Positions 9,210 to 18,027 of a DNA stretch of 64,000 nt are shown here, one piece after another. Origin of the DNA: an uncultured Pseudoflavonifractor sp. (GTDB lineage Bacteria; Bacillota; Clostridia; Oscillospirales; Oscillospiraceae); assembly GCA_947425785.1 (NCBI GenBank), contig CANEAY010000001.1:166356-230355 (forward strand). The letters are read 5' to 3'. A program made the position numbers and the translations under genes. Within the stretch, counting starts at the first letter, position 1. Every line of letters begins with the position of its first letter. A model generated the notes under the pieces. It was given only the letters and a program-made list of their open reading frames with translations. It did no database searches and had not been told where the DNA came from.

Positions 9210-9241
9210 GGGCCTCTCCTCCCGGTCGATTACTGTCCCTA

Positions 9242-10435
9242 TCATAACACACTTCTGCGCCGATTACCACAGGTTTTTCTCCCCTTTTGGATCCCCAGGG
9301 CCGCCAGGAGGAAAAAGCCCAAAAACACCAGCCAGGCCGCGGCGGTGGAGATGGCCAGGGCGGTGTGGAAGTCGGTGCCCGCAATGCAGTCCACCTGCTC
9401 CGCCAGATAGGCCGACACGCTCTCCTCAAGGGGGAAAAGGCGGAAAAGCAGAGTGGTGAGGGCGGCGGAGAAGAGGCCGTGAAGGAGCTTGCCTCCCAGG
9501 TAGGTGCGCACGTTGAGGCCGCTCTCCCCCAGGAAGGAGAGCACCTGGCAGTGGACGGAGACGCCCGCCCAGCCCAGCAGGAAGGCGGCCATGGCCGCCT
9601 TCCCCTCCAGGGAGCCGCTGCCGGTGAGGGAGGCCACCCCGGAGGAGAGCTCCAGCGCCCCGGTGAGGAGCCTTCCGGCCCACTCCTGGTGAAAGCCCAG
9701 GGGAGCGAAGAGCCGGCCCAGAAGCTCTGCCAGGGCGGGCAGAAGCCCGGAGAGGAAGCACAGGCGGATGATAACGGTGAAGCAGACCACAAAGGCGCAG
9801 ATGTTGAGGGTGGAGGTCACCGAGCCCTTCACCGCGTCGGTAAAGGCCACGGAGAAGCGGCGGGCGGCAATGGGGGGCGAGGGCCGCTGGCTCCGGCTGT
9901 CCTTGTCCTGCCAATGGTAGAAGCGGAAGAGGAACCCCACGCACACCGAGGCGGCGGCGTGGACGAGGCACAAAAGCACCCCCACCCGGCTGTCGGCGAA
10001 GATCCCGGCCCCCACCACACCTAAGATGAAGGCGGGGCCGGAGTTGTTGCAGAAGGAGAGCAGCCGCTCACACTCAGTCTTGGTACACGTTCCGCTTTCG
10101 TAGAGGGTAAGGGCCGCCCGGGCGCCCACCGGATACCCCCCCACAAAGCCCAGAGCCAGGGCGGCGGCGCATGCGCCCCCCACATGGAAAAGGGGCCGCA
10201 TGACAGGCTCCAAAAGCCGGCCCAGGTAGCTTGCCAATCCCAGGGAGATCACCAGAGAGGTGAGGATAAAGAAGGGGAAGAGGGAGGGGATGATGACATT
10301 GTAGCAAAGTCCCAGCCCATCCTGGACGGCGGCGCTGATCTCCTTGGGCCAGCAGATCAGGGCGATGGCGCAGCATAGCAGCCCGGCGCCCCAAAGACCG
10401 TCCCGAAGGGCCTGTTTTCGCAAAATATGGCTCAA
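9242..10435 (-). CDS. ylbJ: Sporulation integral membrane protein YlbJ
   Basis: A 397-residue polytopic membrane protein of the nucleoside-transporter gate (SpoVV/YlbJ) type. Recognisable parts are the N-terminal IPSLFPFFILTSL segment, the GFVGGYPVGARAAL motif and the following CNNSGPAFILG motif, then a second half with ELSSGVASL. In Bacillus subtilis YlbJ (SpoVV) is a mother-cell sigma-E product that helps move dipicolinic acid into the forespore; that role is carried over from the family. No sigma-E promoter was assigned. The TetR gene upstream on the same strand is separated from it by a hairpin. Confidence 0.88.
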   Translation of the reverse strand: MSHILRKQALRDGLWGAGLLCCAIALICWPKEISAAVQDGLGLCYNVIIPSLFPFFILTSLVISLGLASYLGRLLEPVMRPLFHVGGACAAALALGFVGGYPVGARAALTLYESGTCTKTECERLLSFCNNSGPAFILGVVGAGIFADSRVGVLLCLVHAAASVCVGFLFRFYHWQDKDSRSQRPSPPIAARRFSVAFTDAVKGSVTSTLNICAFVVCFTVIIRLCFLSGLLPALAELLGRLFAPLGFHQEWAGRLLTGALELSSGVASLTGSGSLEGKAAMAAFLLGWAGVSVHCQVLSFLGESGLNVRTYLGGKLLHGLFSAALTTLLFRLFPLEESVSAYLAEQVDCIAGTDFHTALAISTAAAWLVFLGFFLLAALGIQKGRKTCGNRRRSVL

Positions 10436-10443
10436 AATAGATC

Positions 10444-10476
10444 ACCCCCGCCGAACAGCATATTCGGCGGGGGTAA
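10444..10476 (-). terminator. Hairpin following the TetR gene
   Basis: An 11-bp stem, CCCCCGCCGAA with TTCGGCGGGGG. The T run on the minus strand is interrupted (TGATCTATTTT), so termination may be partial, with some read-through into ylbJ. Confidence 0.5.
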
Positions 10477-10499
10477 AGAGTATGAGAAAAGTGAGGCTC

Positions 10500-11090
10500 T
10501 CAGCTGCCAAAGGCTCCCTCGAACAGCTGGTAGTCCTGCTGGAGCCGGCCCCAGAGGGAGTAGTCTCCCCGGTGGAGGATCCAGTCGATCACCACGCCCC
10601 GGAAATGGCGGAAGAAAAAGTCCGCCGTCCACTCCGGGCTGTGGCTGGGGGAGAGGACGCCCTCCCTGGCCAGGGCCTCCAAGCACTCCCCCATGGCCCG
10701 AAGGGTATACCGCTGGGGGGACATGGAGGCGGCGGCGGAGTCGGCCAGGCGGCGGCCGTAGTAGAGGGCCAGAGTCTCCCAGCCCAGCTCCTCCATATAC
10801 TCGGCGTAGAGCCGTAGCAGGGTCTCCAGCCGCTCCAGGGGAGGGCGGCCCTCCATGCTGGCCAGAGCCTCCTCCAAATAGGCGTCCAGAGAGTTGAAGC
10901 CCTGGTTCAAAAGCGCCTCCTTGGACTCAAAATGATGGTAGAAGGCCCCAGTGGTGACGCCGGCGGCCTGGCAGATGTCCCGAACGGTGACTCTGGCGAA
11001 GCCGACCTGCCGGGAGAGGGCCACGGCAGCATCCAGAATGGCTCTGCGGGTATGCTGGGCCTGGGCCTGGCGGCGGGCTTGATAATCCAT
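10500..11090 (-). CDS. TetR/AcrR-family transcriptional regulator
   Basis: A 196-residue regulator. The ATG at 11090 follows AAGGAGGGACTTTCC. The N-terminal helix-turn-helix is clear: RRAILDAAVALSRQVGF, then VTVRDICQAAGVTTGAFYHHF. The C-terminal ligand/dimer domain (about 70-196) has no diagnostic residues I can read. It is divergent from the DegV gene. Their shared region holds two face-to-face consensus promoters with a palindrome between them, so autoregulation and control of degV are likely. The effector may be a fatty-acid-like molecule, given the neighbour; that is an inference. Confidence 0.88.
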   Translation of the reverse strand: MDYQARRQAQAQHTRRAILDAAVALSRQVGFARVTVRDICQAAGVTTGAFYHHFESKEALLNQGFNSLDAYLEEALASMEGRPPLERLETLLRLYAEYMEELGWETLALYYGRRLADSAAASMSPQRYTLRAMGECLEALAREGVLSPSHSPEWTADFFFRHFRGVVIDWILHRGDYSLWGRLQQDYQLFEGAFGS

Positions 11091-11103
11091 GGAAAGTCCC
11101 TCC

Positions 11104-11132
11104 TTGACAGATGGGGAAAAGGTACGTATAAT
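11104..11132 (+). promoter_or_regulatory. Consensus sigma-A promoter for degV
   Basis: TTGACA (11104-11109), exactly 17 bp, then TATAAT (11127-11132). The start of transcription would be near 11139, just at the palindrome that may be the TetR operator. Confidence 0.8.
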
Positions 11133-11139
11133 ACTCACA

Positions 11140-11150
11140 TAACAATGTTA
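11140..11150. promoter_or_regulatory. Palindrome, candidate TetR operator
   Basis: TAACA-A-TGTTA lies between the facing -10 boxes of the divergent TetR and DegV promoters, at the expected start point of the rightward transcript. Assignment as an operator rests on position and symmetry only. Confidence 0.45.
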
Positions 11151-11163
11151 CTTTACGTTGTGT

Positions 11164-11193
11164 ATTATACGGGAGACGGGGCGTGCCTGTCAA
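11164..11193 (-). promoter_or_regulatory. Sigma-A promoter of the TetR gene
   Basis: On the minus strand, TTGACA (11188-11193), 18-bp spacer and TATAAT (11164-11169). It faces the degV promoter. Confidence 0.7.
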
Positions 11194-11210
11194 CCGATGG
11201 AGGAATTTTC

Positions 11211-12080
11211 TTGAGCATAAATCCTGAAAAAATCGCTTTTTTGGTGGATTCCTGCGCCGAGATGGAGCCCCGGCACCGCAAGGGTGTGCCCGTCTATGTG
11301 GTGCCTCTGCGCATCGGCTGTGCCGACGGCAGCTTCAACGATGGGGAGGATATTTTTGCCAAGGATATCTATCGGCGCCTGGAGCGGGGAGAGCTGCCCA
11401 AGACCTCCCTGCCCGATATGATCCGGGTGGCGGAGACTCTGGACCGCATCAAGGCCGACGGCTACGAGCGGGTCATCGCCCTGCCCCTGTCCTCCGGCCT
11501 GTCCGGCACCCACAACATGATCCGCCTTCAGTGCGAGGAGCACAAGGACTTGACCACGGTGGTTTTTGACACCTGCAGCGGAGCCATTCCGTTGGGGGGG
11601 ATCGTCCTACAGCTCTGGGAGGACATCCAGGAGGGGATGAGCTGGGATGAGCTGGTGGAGCAGCGCGCGCCCCATCTGCTGAAAAACAACTTCCCCTTCT
11701 TCTCGGTGGATACCCTGGAATACCTGCAGAAGGGGGGGCGCATCGGCAAGATCACCGCCCTGGCGGGCACCTTACTCAGCATCAAGCCCATCATTACCTT
11801 CGCCCCCGACGGCCAGCTGGTGAACGTGGCCAAGGTGCGGGGCCGCAAGCAGGTGCAGGGAAAGCTCATCGAGCTGGTCAAGGAGCATGTGGGCGATCAC
11901 CGAGACTTCAATCTTCTGGTGGCCAACGGCGGGGCCGAGGAGGAGATGAAGCAGCTGAAGAAGGATCTGATGGCCGCCATCCCCGGCTGCCGCCACATCT
12001 GGGACTCCCACATCGACGCCACCCTGAGCGTATATATTGGCAGCGGCGTGCTGGGCGCCTGCATCCAGCTGTTGGATTAA
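11211..12080 (+). CDS. DegV family (fatty-acid-binding) protein
   Basis: A 289-residue DegV-fold protein. The start is a TTG at 11211, with GGAGG 8 bases upstream; there is no ATG in a suitable place. Family marks are the opening IAFLVDSCAEM, the loop LPLSSGLSGTHNMIRLQ, an FDTCSGAIPLGG segment, and the late YLQKGGRIGK and LSIKPIITF motifs. DegV (FakB-like) proteins bind a fatty acid. FakB delivers it to the kinase FakA, but no fakA is in the window, so the role here is uncertain. It is regulated with, and probably by, the divergent TetR protein. Confidence 0.88.
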   Translation: MSINPEKIAFLVDSCAEMEPRHRKGVPVYVVPLRIGCADGSFNDGEDIFAKDIYRRLERGELPKTSLPDMIRVAETLDRIKADGYERVIALPLSSGLSGTHNMIRLQCEEHKDLTTVVFDTCSGAIPLGGIVLQLWEDIQEGMSWDELVEQRAPHLLKNNFPFFSVDTLEYLQKGGRIGKITALAGTLLSIKPIITFAPDGQLVNVAKVRGRKQVQGKLIELVKEHVGDHRDFNLLVANGGAEEEMKQLKKDLMAAIPGCRHIWDSHIDATLSVYIGSGVLGACIQLLD

Positions 12081-12096
12081 CAGAATTATGGAAACT

Positions 12097-12138
12097 AAAA
12101 GGAGCCTTCCCACACAGGGAAGACTCCTTTGTTTTTTG
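12097..12138 (+). terminator. Intrinsic terminator of degV
   Basis: A stem of AAAGGAG-CTTCCC with GGGAAG-CTCCTTT (one bulge), followed by GTTTTTT. Confidence 0.8.
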
Positions 12139-12205
12139 GAATTCAGAAGAAATTATCCAAAGGATCCACGGACAGAGAATAGAATTATGTTAACTAAATG
12201 CCCCT

Positions 12206-14254
12206 TCATTTTATCACGGGAAAGCTGACCACCGCTTTGAACAGGTCGCCGTCCACCTCCAGCCGGAACAGGCCCCCCTGAAGCTCGGTGAGGCTCCGGG
12301 CGATGGAGAGCCCCAGGCCGCTGCCCTCGGTGGTGCGGCTCTCGTCCCCCCGGACGAACCGCTCCATGAGCTGCTCGGCGGGGACGTTGAGCTGGCTGGC
12401 GGAGACATTTTTCAGGGAGAGGATCATGTTGCCGTCCCACTGCTTCAAATCGAGATAGACCCGGGTCCCCGGCATGGCGTACTTGACGCAGTTACCCATG
12501 AGATTGTCCAGGATCCGCCAGAAATGACGGCCGTCGGCCCAGACGTAGACCTCCTCCTCGGTGAGGGTGGGGATCACTGTCAACTGGGCGGCGGTGAATT
12601 TCTCGCTGTACTCCCCCAGGGCCTGAGTCACCAGCTGGACCACCCCCAGCCGCTCCTTGTTTACCGTCAGGGCTCCCGTGGAGGCCTTGCTGGCCTCCAC
12701 CAGATCCTCTGTGAGCTTTTTCAGCCGCTGGCTCTTCCGATCCAGCACCTCGATATATTCCCGGGCCTTCTCCTCCTGAATGTCCTCCTTCTTCAGCAGA
12801 TCCACATAGTTGATGATGGAGGTCAGGGGGGTCTTCAGGTCGTGGGAGACATTGGTGATGAGCTCCGCCTTCATCCGCTCCGAGCGCAGCCGCTCGTCCA
12901 CGGCGGTGTTGATGGCGCTGCCCAGGTCGTTGAGCTGTCCGGCGTGCTCCTTCAGATCCCTGCAGATATAGCGGTCCATCCCGCTGGTGTCGATGACGGT
13001 CTCCGGACTGCCGCCCACAATGGCCTGGGTACCGGCGCGGATGATGCGCCACTGCTCGCTCCACTTGCAAAGGCCGAAGAGCACCGCACCCTGGTAGAAG
13101 GGGATGAGCACCACGGTGAGGCTGGTGAGGAGAGTGCCGATGAGATAGAGGAGGAAGCCCACAATGACCCGCTGGGTCAGGTTCCAGTTCCCGAAGGTAG
13201 TTCCCCACCAGCGGCCCAGGCCCCGGAAGCCCCGGCCTATCCAGCATAGGCACCTCCAGGTGACGGTGTTGCGAAAAAGGGTGTGGGCCTTGATCCGGGT
13301 TGCGGTTGACATAAGTCCGGCCTCGGTGAGGGCGAAGCCCCCTGTCAGGGAGACCACGCCCAGCATCATCATGGCGTAGAAGGAGGGGTCATTGTAGTGG
13401 TAGAGATACCCTTCCGACATGGCGTTGCTCCCCAGGGCAAAGCACAGTACCGCCCCCCAACCCATCAAGAGCAGGTACAGGTCGTAGGGGATCCTGTCTG
13501 TCCAGTTGAGCACGAAGGTCTCCGCCCCTCTCCGCCGGCCGGCACAGCACAGCAGCAGGACGGTGCCGGCGAGAGCGGTAAGGATCAGGGCGGCAGTCCA
13601 GTAGAGGAACCGGATGTCCCCCTTGACCAGGGTGTTTTTCAGCTCCCGGAACTCGTCCGGGGCGGCGTAGCGCTCGTCTATGCCGTACTCCAGCGCGTAC
13701 TGGAAGGTCTCTCCATCCTGATAGAGATATGTCTCGTTGCCGGGAACCTGGGCCAGCACGGTGCCGTTGTCACTGAAGAAGATGGTAAAGTTCTGCTCCT
13801 CGTTATATTCCCGGTAGTTGTAGTAGATCCGGGAGGGGGTCATGGTACGCACATTTCGGTAAAGATTCTCGTAGGGGACATGCTCCAGGCTGTCCTCACC
13901 GGAGGAGCTGAGGAGGATCTCCCCGGTGGCGTTGTCCCGGATGATATAACGAAAATTGGTCTTGGCAGGGCTGAAGGCGTCCAGCCACTCCTGGTAATAC
14001 TGCTCCTCCAGGTAGCCCAGGGCCTGGCCCCGCCGCTTGGAGTCATAGTCGTCCAAAATCTCCATCAGGTGGCTGTACCGCGCGTTCATGGCCTGGTTCC
14101 AGGCCAAGGAGTAGGTGTAGTCGCCGCCCTCAAAAAAACTGTCCCAGTATAGCCCGCAGTAAAGGCACCCGAAAGTGGCCCCCACGGCGCAGGCCACGGT
14201 GAGCAGCAGGGCGGCGGCCTTTACCAGGGCGTAGGAGCGAAAATCCTGTTTCAT
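12206..14254 (-). CDS. Multi-pass sensor histidine kinase (VanS-like)
   Basis: A sensor kinase of about 682 residues. Membrane helix 1 (about 12-32) is followed by an extracellular region of about 185 residues. Then come four more hydrophobic segments (about 218-240, 258-276, 295-315, 365-395), an unusually large membrane part. The H-box is NVSHDLKTPLTS (His near 471). An N-box LDNLMGNCVKYA (near 584) and G2 GSGLGLS (near 645) are present. The G1 DxGxG motif is replaced by SLKNVSA, as in many VanS-type kinases. The ATG at 14254 overlaps the end of the response regulator by a few bases; the pair is one operon. The ligand is unknown, perhaps cell-envelope stress. Confidence 0.88.
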   Translation of the reverse strand: MKQDFRSYALVKAAALLLTVACAVGATFGCLYCGLYWDSFFEGGDYTYSLAWNQAMNARYSHLMEILDDYDSKRRGQALGYLEEQYYQEWLDAFSPAKTNFRYIIRDNATGEILLSSSGEDSLEHVPYENLYRNVRTMTPSRIYYNYREYNEEQNFTIFFSDNGTVLAQVPGNETYLYQDGETFQYALEYGIDERYAAPDEFRELKNTLVKGDIRFLYWTAALILTALAGTVLLLCCAGRRRGAETFVLNWTDRIPYDLYLLLMGWGAVLCFALGSNAMSEGYLYHYNDPSFYAMMMLGVVSLTGGFALTEAGLMSTATRIKAHTLFRNTVTWRCLCWIGRGFRGLGRWWGTTFGNWNLTQRVIVGFLLYLIGTLLTSLTVVLIPFYQGAVLFGLCKWSEQWRIIRAGTQAIVGGSPETVIDTSGMDRYICRDLKEHAGQLNDLGSAINTAVDERLRSERMKAELITNVSHDLKTPLTSIINYVDLLKKEDIQEEKAREYIEVLDRKSQRLKKLTEDLVEASKASTGALTVNKERLGVVQLVTQALGEYSEKFTAAQLTVIPTLTEEEVYVWADGRHFWRILDNLMGNCVKYAMPGTRVYLDLKQWDGNMILSLKNVSASQLNVPAEQLMERFVRGDESRTTEGSGLGLSIARSLTELQGGLFRLEVDGDLFKAVVSFPVIK

Positions 14255-14256
14255 GG

Positions 14257-14958
14257 TCACACCTTCTCCATCTTATATCCCAGGCCCCAAACCACCTTGA
14301 TGTACCGGGGGTTGGCCGGGTCGATCTCGATCTTCTCCCGAATGTGGCGGATGTGTACCGCCACCGTGTTCTCCGAGCCGTAGGCCGGGTCGTTCCACAC
14401 CTGCTCATAGATCTGGGCGGTGGAGAACACCTGTCCCGGGTGCTGGAGCAGGAGCCGGAGAATGTTGAACTCCAGGGGGGTCAGGCTCACCGCCTCCCCG
14501 TCCACGGTGACGGTCTTGGCGGCGTCGTCCATGGCGATGCCGCCGTTTTTCAAAAGTCCGTCGTCCCCGCCCGCCGGGCCCTCCTTGCCCCCCAGGAGGG
14601 TATAGCGGCGCAGCTGGCTTTTCACCCGGGCCATGACCTCCATGGGATTGAAGGGCTTGGTCACATAGTCGTCCGCCCCGATGTTCAGCCCCAGCACCTT
14701 GTCCGCGTCCTCCGATTTGGCGGTGAGGAGGATGATGGGCACGTTGCACGCCTCCCGCAGTTTGGCGGTAGCCCGGATGCCGTCCAGGTTGGGCATCATC
14801 ACGTCCATGAGGATGAGATGGACGTCGTTTTCAGCCACTGCCTTCAGGGCCTGGGCTCCGTCGTAGGCGGGGATGGTGTGGTAGCCCTCGCTGGTAAGGT
14901 AGATGTCCAGGGCGGAGACAATGTCCCTGTCGTCGTCACAAATTAGGATGTTATACAT
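14257..14958 (-). CDS. OmpR/PhoB-family response regulator
   Basis: A 233-residue regulator. The ATG at 14958 follows GAGGTGATCGCC. The receiver has ICDDDRD, phosphoacceptor Asp in LILMDVMMP and the VTKPFNP lysine. The winged-helix output domain (about 130-233) ends in YIKVVWGLGYKME. The kinase gene begins within its last codons, so the two are translationally coupled. The linker carries a glycine-rich stretch (LGGKEGPAGGDDG), longer than usual. Confidence 0.9.
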   Translation of the reverse strand: MYNILICDDDRDIVSALDIYLTSEGYHTIPAYDGAQALKAVAENDVHLILMDVMMPNLDGIRATAKLREACNVPIILLTAKSEDADKVLGLNIGADDYVTKPFNPMEVMARVKSQLRRYTLLGGKEGPAGGDDGLLKNGGIAMDDAAKTVTVDGEAVSLTPLEFNILRLLLQHPGQVFSTAQIYEQVWNDPAYGSENTVAVHIRHIREKIEIDPANPRYIKVVWGLGYKMEKV

Positions 14959-15124
14959 GGCGATCACCTCATGGTAGTGAGTATAGAAAGCAATTTTTAA
15001 GGCGGCAGGGGGAAAAGTTTTAAGATTGGCTTAATATGCGCTATAAGATCCATTTTACCGCAAAACCCTTGCGGAGAAAAGCCCGGAATGATAAAATCTT
15101 TTTCAAAGAGAGGGGGGCGGCGGG

Positions 15125-15613
15125 ATGGTTTGGAAAATGGGAGAAGGGGACGCCTACGCCCTGCTGGCCTCCCTGTTGATGGAGAAAGAGAAGATAAGCC
15201 TGCCGCCCATGGCCCGGCAGAAGGGGGGCAAGCCCTGGTTCCCCGACGCCCCCCATCTCCACTTCAGCGTGAGCCACTCCGGCGGTCTGGCTCTGTGCGC
15301 CCTTTCCCACCGGGAGGTGGGGGCGGACATAGAGGTCGTCCGTCCCCGGCGGGAGCGCCTGCCCGCCTACGCCCTGTCCGGGGAGGAGCTGGCCTGGTAT
15401 CAGGCCAAAGGCGGCGGCTGGGGGCGGTTTTACACCCTGTGGACCCTGAAAGAGGCCAAGGTAAAGTGTACTGGCCAGGGGCTGAAGCTGCCCCCCCGGG
15501 ACATTGCCGTCCCTCTCATGGAACCGGGAGAGACGGCGGAGCGGGAGGGCTTCTCCTTCACCGCCCTGGCGGGAGAGGGCTGGCGGGGCGCTCTCTGCGA
15601 GAAGTTAACATAA
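15125..15613 (+). CDS. 4'-phosphopantetheinyl transferase, Sfp type
   Basis: A 162-residue protein with the Sfp superfamily order: HFSVSHSGGLALCAL (about 46-60), VGADIEVV (about 65-72, Mg2+-binding Asp and Glu) and the WTLKEAKVKCTGQGL helix (about 106-120). These enzymes move phosphopantetheine from CoA to carrier-protein serines. At 162 residues it is short compared with Sfp (about 224), so one half of the pseudo-dimer is reduced. No NRPS, PKS or fatty-acid genes are near. It may serve as the cell's general AcpS; that is a guess. The start is set by the first ATG, with a purine-rich AGAGAGGGGGG upstream. Confidence 0.82.
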   Translation: MVWKMGEGDAYALLASLLMEKEKISLPPMARQKGGKPWFPDAPHLHFSVSHSGGLALCALSHREVGADIEVVRPRRERLPAYALSGEELAWYQAKGGGWGRFYTLWTLKEAKVKCTGQGLKLPPRDIAVPLMEPGETAEREGFSFTALAGEGWRGALCEKLT

Positions 15614-15629
15614 TATTTGATTGAAAACA

Positions 15630-15671
15630 AAAACTAAGCCTGACGGAAGATCCCGTCAGGCTTAGTTTTTG
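15630..15671 (+). terminator. Bidirectional terminator
   Basis: A long perfect stem (AAAAACTAAGCCTGACGG with its complement) with A and T runs on both sides. It separates the Sfp gene from the convergent spo0A. Confidence 0.85.
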
Positions 15672-15779
15672 CTTGTGAGATAAAGAAGGATGCTGGGCGG
15701 ATCAGGGCCTTGCCGGCCGTCGGACGCTTCCCCGCCAAGGGGTGCCGCCGAAATGTTCATGGCTTGCAGCGCAGGGGCC

Positions 15780-16538
15780 TTACAGCTCTTTGCGCTGGAG
15801 CTGGAGCCGGTCGGCGATCATGGCGATGAACTCCGAGTTGGTGGGCTTGCCCTTGGCGTTGGAGACGGTGTAGCCGAAATACTTCTGCAGGGTCTCCAGA
15901 TCGCCCCGATCCCAGGCCACCTCAATGGCGTGACGGATGGCCCGCTCCACCCGGCTGGCGGTGGTGCCGAACCGCTTTGCCACTTCGGGATAGAGGATCT
16001 TGGTGACGGCGTTGATAACGTCCATGTCCTCTACGGCGATCATGATGGCCTCCCGGAGATACTGGTAGCCCTTGATGTGGGCGGGCACGCCGATCTCGTG
16101 GATGATGGAGGTGACCGTGCTCTCCAGGCCCTTGCCCCGGCGGTCTGCCTCTTCGCCGGGCTGGCCGGAGGAGGTCACCATCTGCCGCACCCGCTCCACC
16201 ACCGAGGCGGTCTTGCAGGGCTTCATCATAAAATAGTCCGCGCCCCGGGCGGCGGCCAGCTCGGCCACACTGCCCCCGGCAAAGCTGGAAAGCACCAGGA
16301 CTTTGGGCTTTTCCGGCAGTTCTGCCAGATCAGAAAGGACTTCTACCCCGTCCAGCTTGGCCAGGATCATGTCCATGACTACCACGTTGGGCTGTCGCTG
16401 GCGGCACAGCTCCACCGCCGCCTCGCCGTCGGCGGTGTCGGCCACCACCGTCAGGTCGTTTTCTGCGTTCAGGGTCTCCACCAGAAGACGGCGGAATTCT
16501 TCCCCTGCGTCCGCCACCAAAATCGTTTTCTTTTCCAA
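15780..16538 (-). CDS. spo0A: Sporulation master regulator Spo0A
   Basis: A 252-residue response regulator. The receiver (1-125) has DAGEE near 10, phosphoacceptor Asp in VVVMDMI (about 56) and the MMKPCK lysine. The C-terminal sigma-A-interacting DNA-binding domain is clear: [18 protein letters not shown], then [20 protein letters not shown] and [12 protein letters not shown]. Spo0A~P switches the cell into sporulation. The start is a TTG at 16538, because AAGGAAACGGAT lies in front of it and there is no ATG. The order spoIVB then spo0A on the same strand is the conserved arrangement in endospore formers. It has its own promoter. Confidence 0.96.
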   Translation of the reverse strand: MEKKTILVADAGEEFRRLLVETLNAENDLTVVADTADGEAAVELCRQRQPNVVVMDMILAKLDGVEVLSDLAELPEKPKVLVLSSFAGGSVAELAAARGADYFMMKPCKTASVVERVRQMVTSSGQPGEEADRRGKGLESTVTSIIHEIGVPAHIKGYQYLREAIMIAVEDMDVINAVTKILYPEVAKRFGTTASRVERAIRHAIEVAWDRGDLETLQKYFGYTVSNAKGKPTNSEFIAMIADRLQLQRKEL

Positions 16539-16590
16539 ATCCGTTTCCTTCTTCCAAGATCGATCGATCGCGAGATTACCGGTTGCTCAT

Positions 16591-16619
16591 AATTTACCAT
16601 AAAGAGACAGCGAACGCAA
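16591..16619 (-). promoter_or_regulatory. spo0A: Candidate sigma-A promoter of spo0A
   Basis: On the minus strand, TTGCGT (16614-16619), 17-bp spacer and TAAATT (16591-16596). The untranslated leader contains an overlapping GATC run (16560-16573). Confidence 0.5.
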
Positions 16620-16689
16620 TACTGTTTTGGAAAAAAATGGATAAGAAAAAATCGACTTTGTCCGACCACTTTCGGGAAATTTAGCGATT

Positions 16690-17763
16690 TTAGATGTTTT
16701 TCAGACAGCTTTCGGCGGTTTTCAACATTCTTTGCGCCAGGATGCCGTAGCCCTGGGTGGGGTCGCCCACCAGTACGTGGGTCACCGCACCCACCAGCCG
16801 GCCGTTCTGGAGGATGGGGCTGCCGCTCATGCCCTGGACGATACCGCCGGTGGCCGCCAGAAGCTCCGGGTCGGTGACCTTAATGGTCATGTCCCTGCTG
16901 TCGTCGGCGTGGGGAAAGAGCTTGACGATCTCCACGTCGTAGGCGCGCACCTCATCTCCGGCGATGTTGGCGTAGATGACGGCGGGGCCGGTCTCCACCT
17001 GGGACTTGTCCGCCACAGGCACCGGCTCCAGGGCGCACAGCTCCTTCTCCTCCAGGGTGCCGAAGATACCGCTGGTGGTGTTGGCCCAGAGGGTGCCGAT
17101 GTCGGCCTGGGTGTCAAACTCGCCATGGAGCTCTCCCGGCTCTCCCCGCTGGCCCTTTTTCACGTCGCTCACCGTGGCGGAGATGACCCCGCCGCTCTCC
17201 AGGGGCATGAGCTGGGCGGTGTCCACGTCGTTGATGGCGTGGCCCAGGGCGCCGAACTCCCCGGTGGCGGGGTCGTAGTAGGTCACCGTTCCGATGCCCG
17301 CCATGGAATCCCGCAGCCAGGCCCCCAGCTTGTAGCTGCCGTCGGTGGAGCACTGGACAGCCTGGGCCGTCACCTGCACCTGCTTGCCGTCCCGGATGGC
17401 CCGGATGGACATCTCCTCCCCGCCGATGGCGGAGAGCTGCTCCTGCACCTCTTCAATGGTATCTACCTCTGTGGCGTTGATGTGGGTGATAACGTCACCC
17501 TCCCGCAGGCCGCAGGACTTGGCGGGGGTCAGGTTCCCCTCCGCCGCCGGGATCTGGGAAAAGCCCACCACCATCACCCCGTCGGAGAAGAGCTTGATCC
17601 CCACCGCCCGGCCCACAGGCGCCACCATTCGGACTTCAGCCCCGGTCATGGACGGAGCCTCCCATGCCATGGCAGGCGCGCCCCCCAGCACGCCCGCCAC
17701 CGCCAGGGCCGCTGCCGTCCGCCGAAAAGGCGTTGGCCCTGACCGTTTACTTCCTCTTTTCAA
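16690..17763 (-). CDS. spoIVB: SpoIVB signalling serine peptidase
   Basis: A 357-residue exported peptidase. I place the start at a TTG (17763), with GGGGGTGG directly upstream; an earlier TTG (17787) is possible. An N-terminal membrane or signal helix (AAALAVAGVLGGAPAMA) is followed by a PDZ domain (about 55-130, with GLREGDVITHING-like residues). The S55 peptidase domain has catalytic His in GALGHAI (about 175) and catalytic Ser in GMSGSP (about 313). In Bacillus, SpoIVB is secreted from the forespore and cleaves SpoIVFA to start sigma-K processing. It lies immediately upstream of spo0A. Confidence 0.93.
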   Translation of the reverse strand: MKRGSKRSGPTPFRRTAAALAVAGVLGGAPAMAWEAPSMTGAEVRMVAPVGRAVGIKLFSDGVMVVGFSQIPAAEGNLTPAKSCGLREGDVITHINATEVDTIEEVQEQLSAIGGEEMSIRAIRDGKQVQVTAQAVQCSTDGSYKLGAWLRDSMAGIGTVTYYDPATGEFGALGHAINDVDTAQLMPLESGGVISATVSDVKKGQRGEPGELHGEFDTQADIGTLWANTTSGIFGTLEEKELCALEPVPVADKSQVETGPAVIYANIAGDEVRAYDVEIVKLFPHADDSRDMTIKVTDPELLAATGGIVQGMSGSPILQNGRLVGAVTHVLVGDPTQGYGILAQRMLKTAESCLKNI

Positions 17764-17976
17764 ATGACCACCCCCGTTAAAAATCAATGGGGCGCCCCCG
17801 GCTGAAGGCGCCGCTTTTAATATGAACGAAAGGTGGGATGGGAAGTCTGGAAATGAACAGGGGCTTTGGCTTGGAAAAAGACGGAGCTCTTCAAAAGCGG
17901 GGCAGGTGTGCCTTATACAGGAAAAAGGCGGGGAAAGAGGAAGGGAGTTTTAGTTTACATAATTTTATAGCACATC

Positions 17977-18020
17977 AAAAAGGGAAGGCTGTTTCCGCAG
18001 GAAACAGCCTTCCCTTTTTC
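17977..18020 (-). terminator. Bidirectional terminator of the Bax-inhibitor-like gene
   Basis: A stem of AAAAAGGGAAGGCTGTTTCC with its complement around GCAG, followed by T runs. The approximately 210 bp between it and spoIVB show no supportable gene. Confidence 0.85.
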
Positions 18021-18027
18021 GTCAAAT

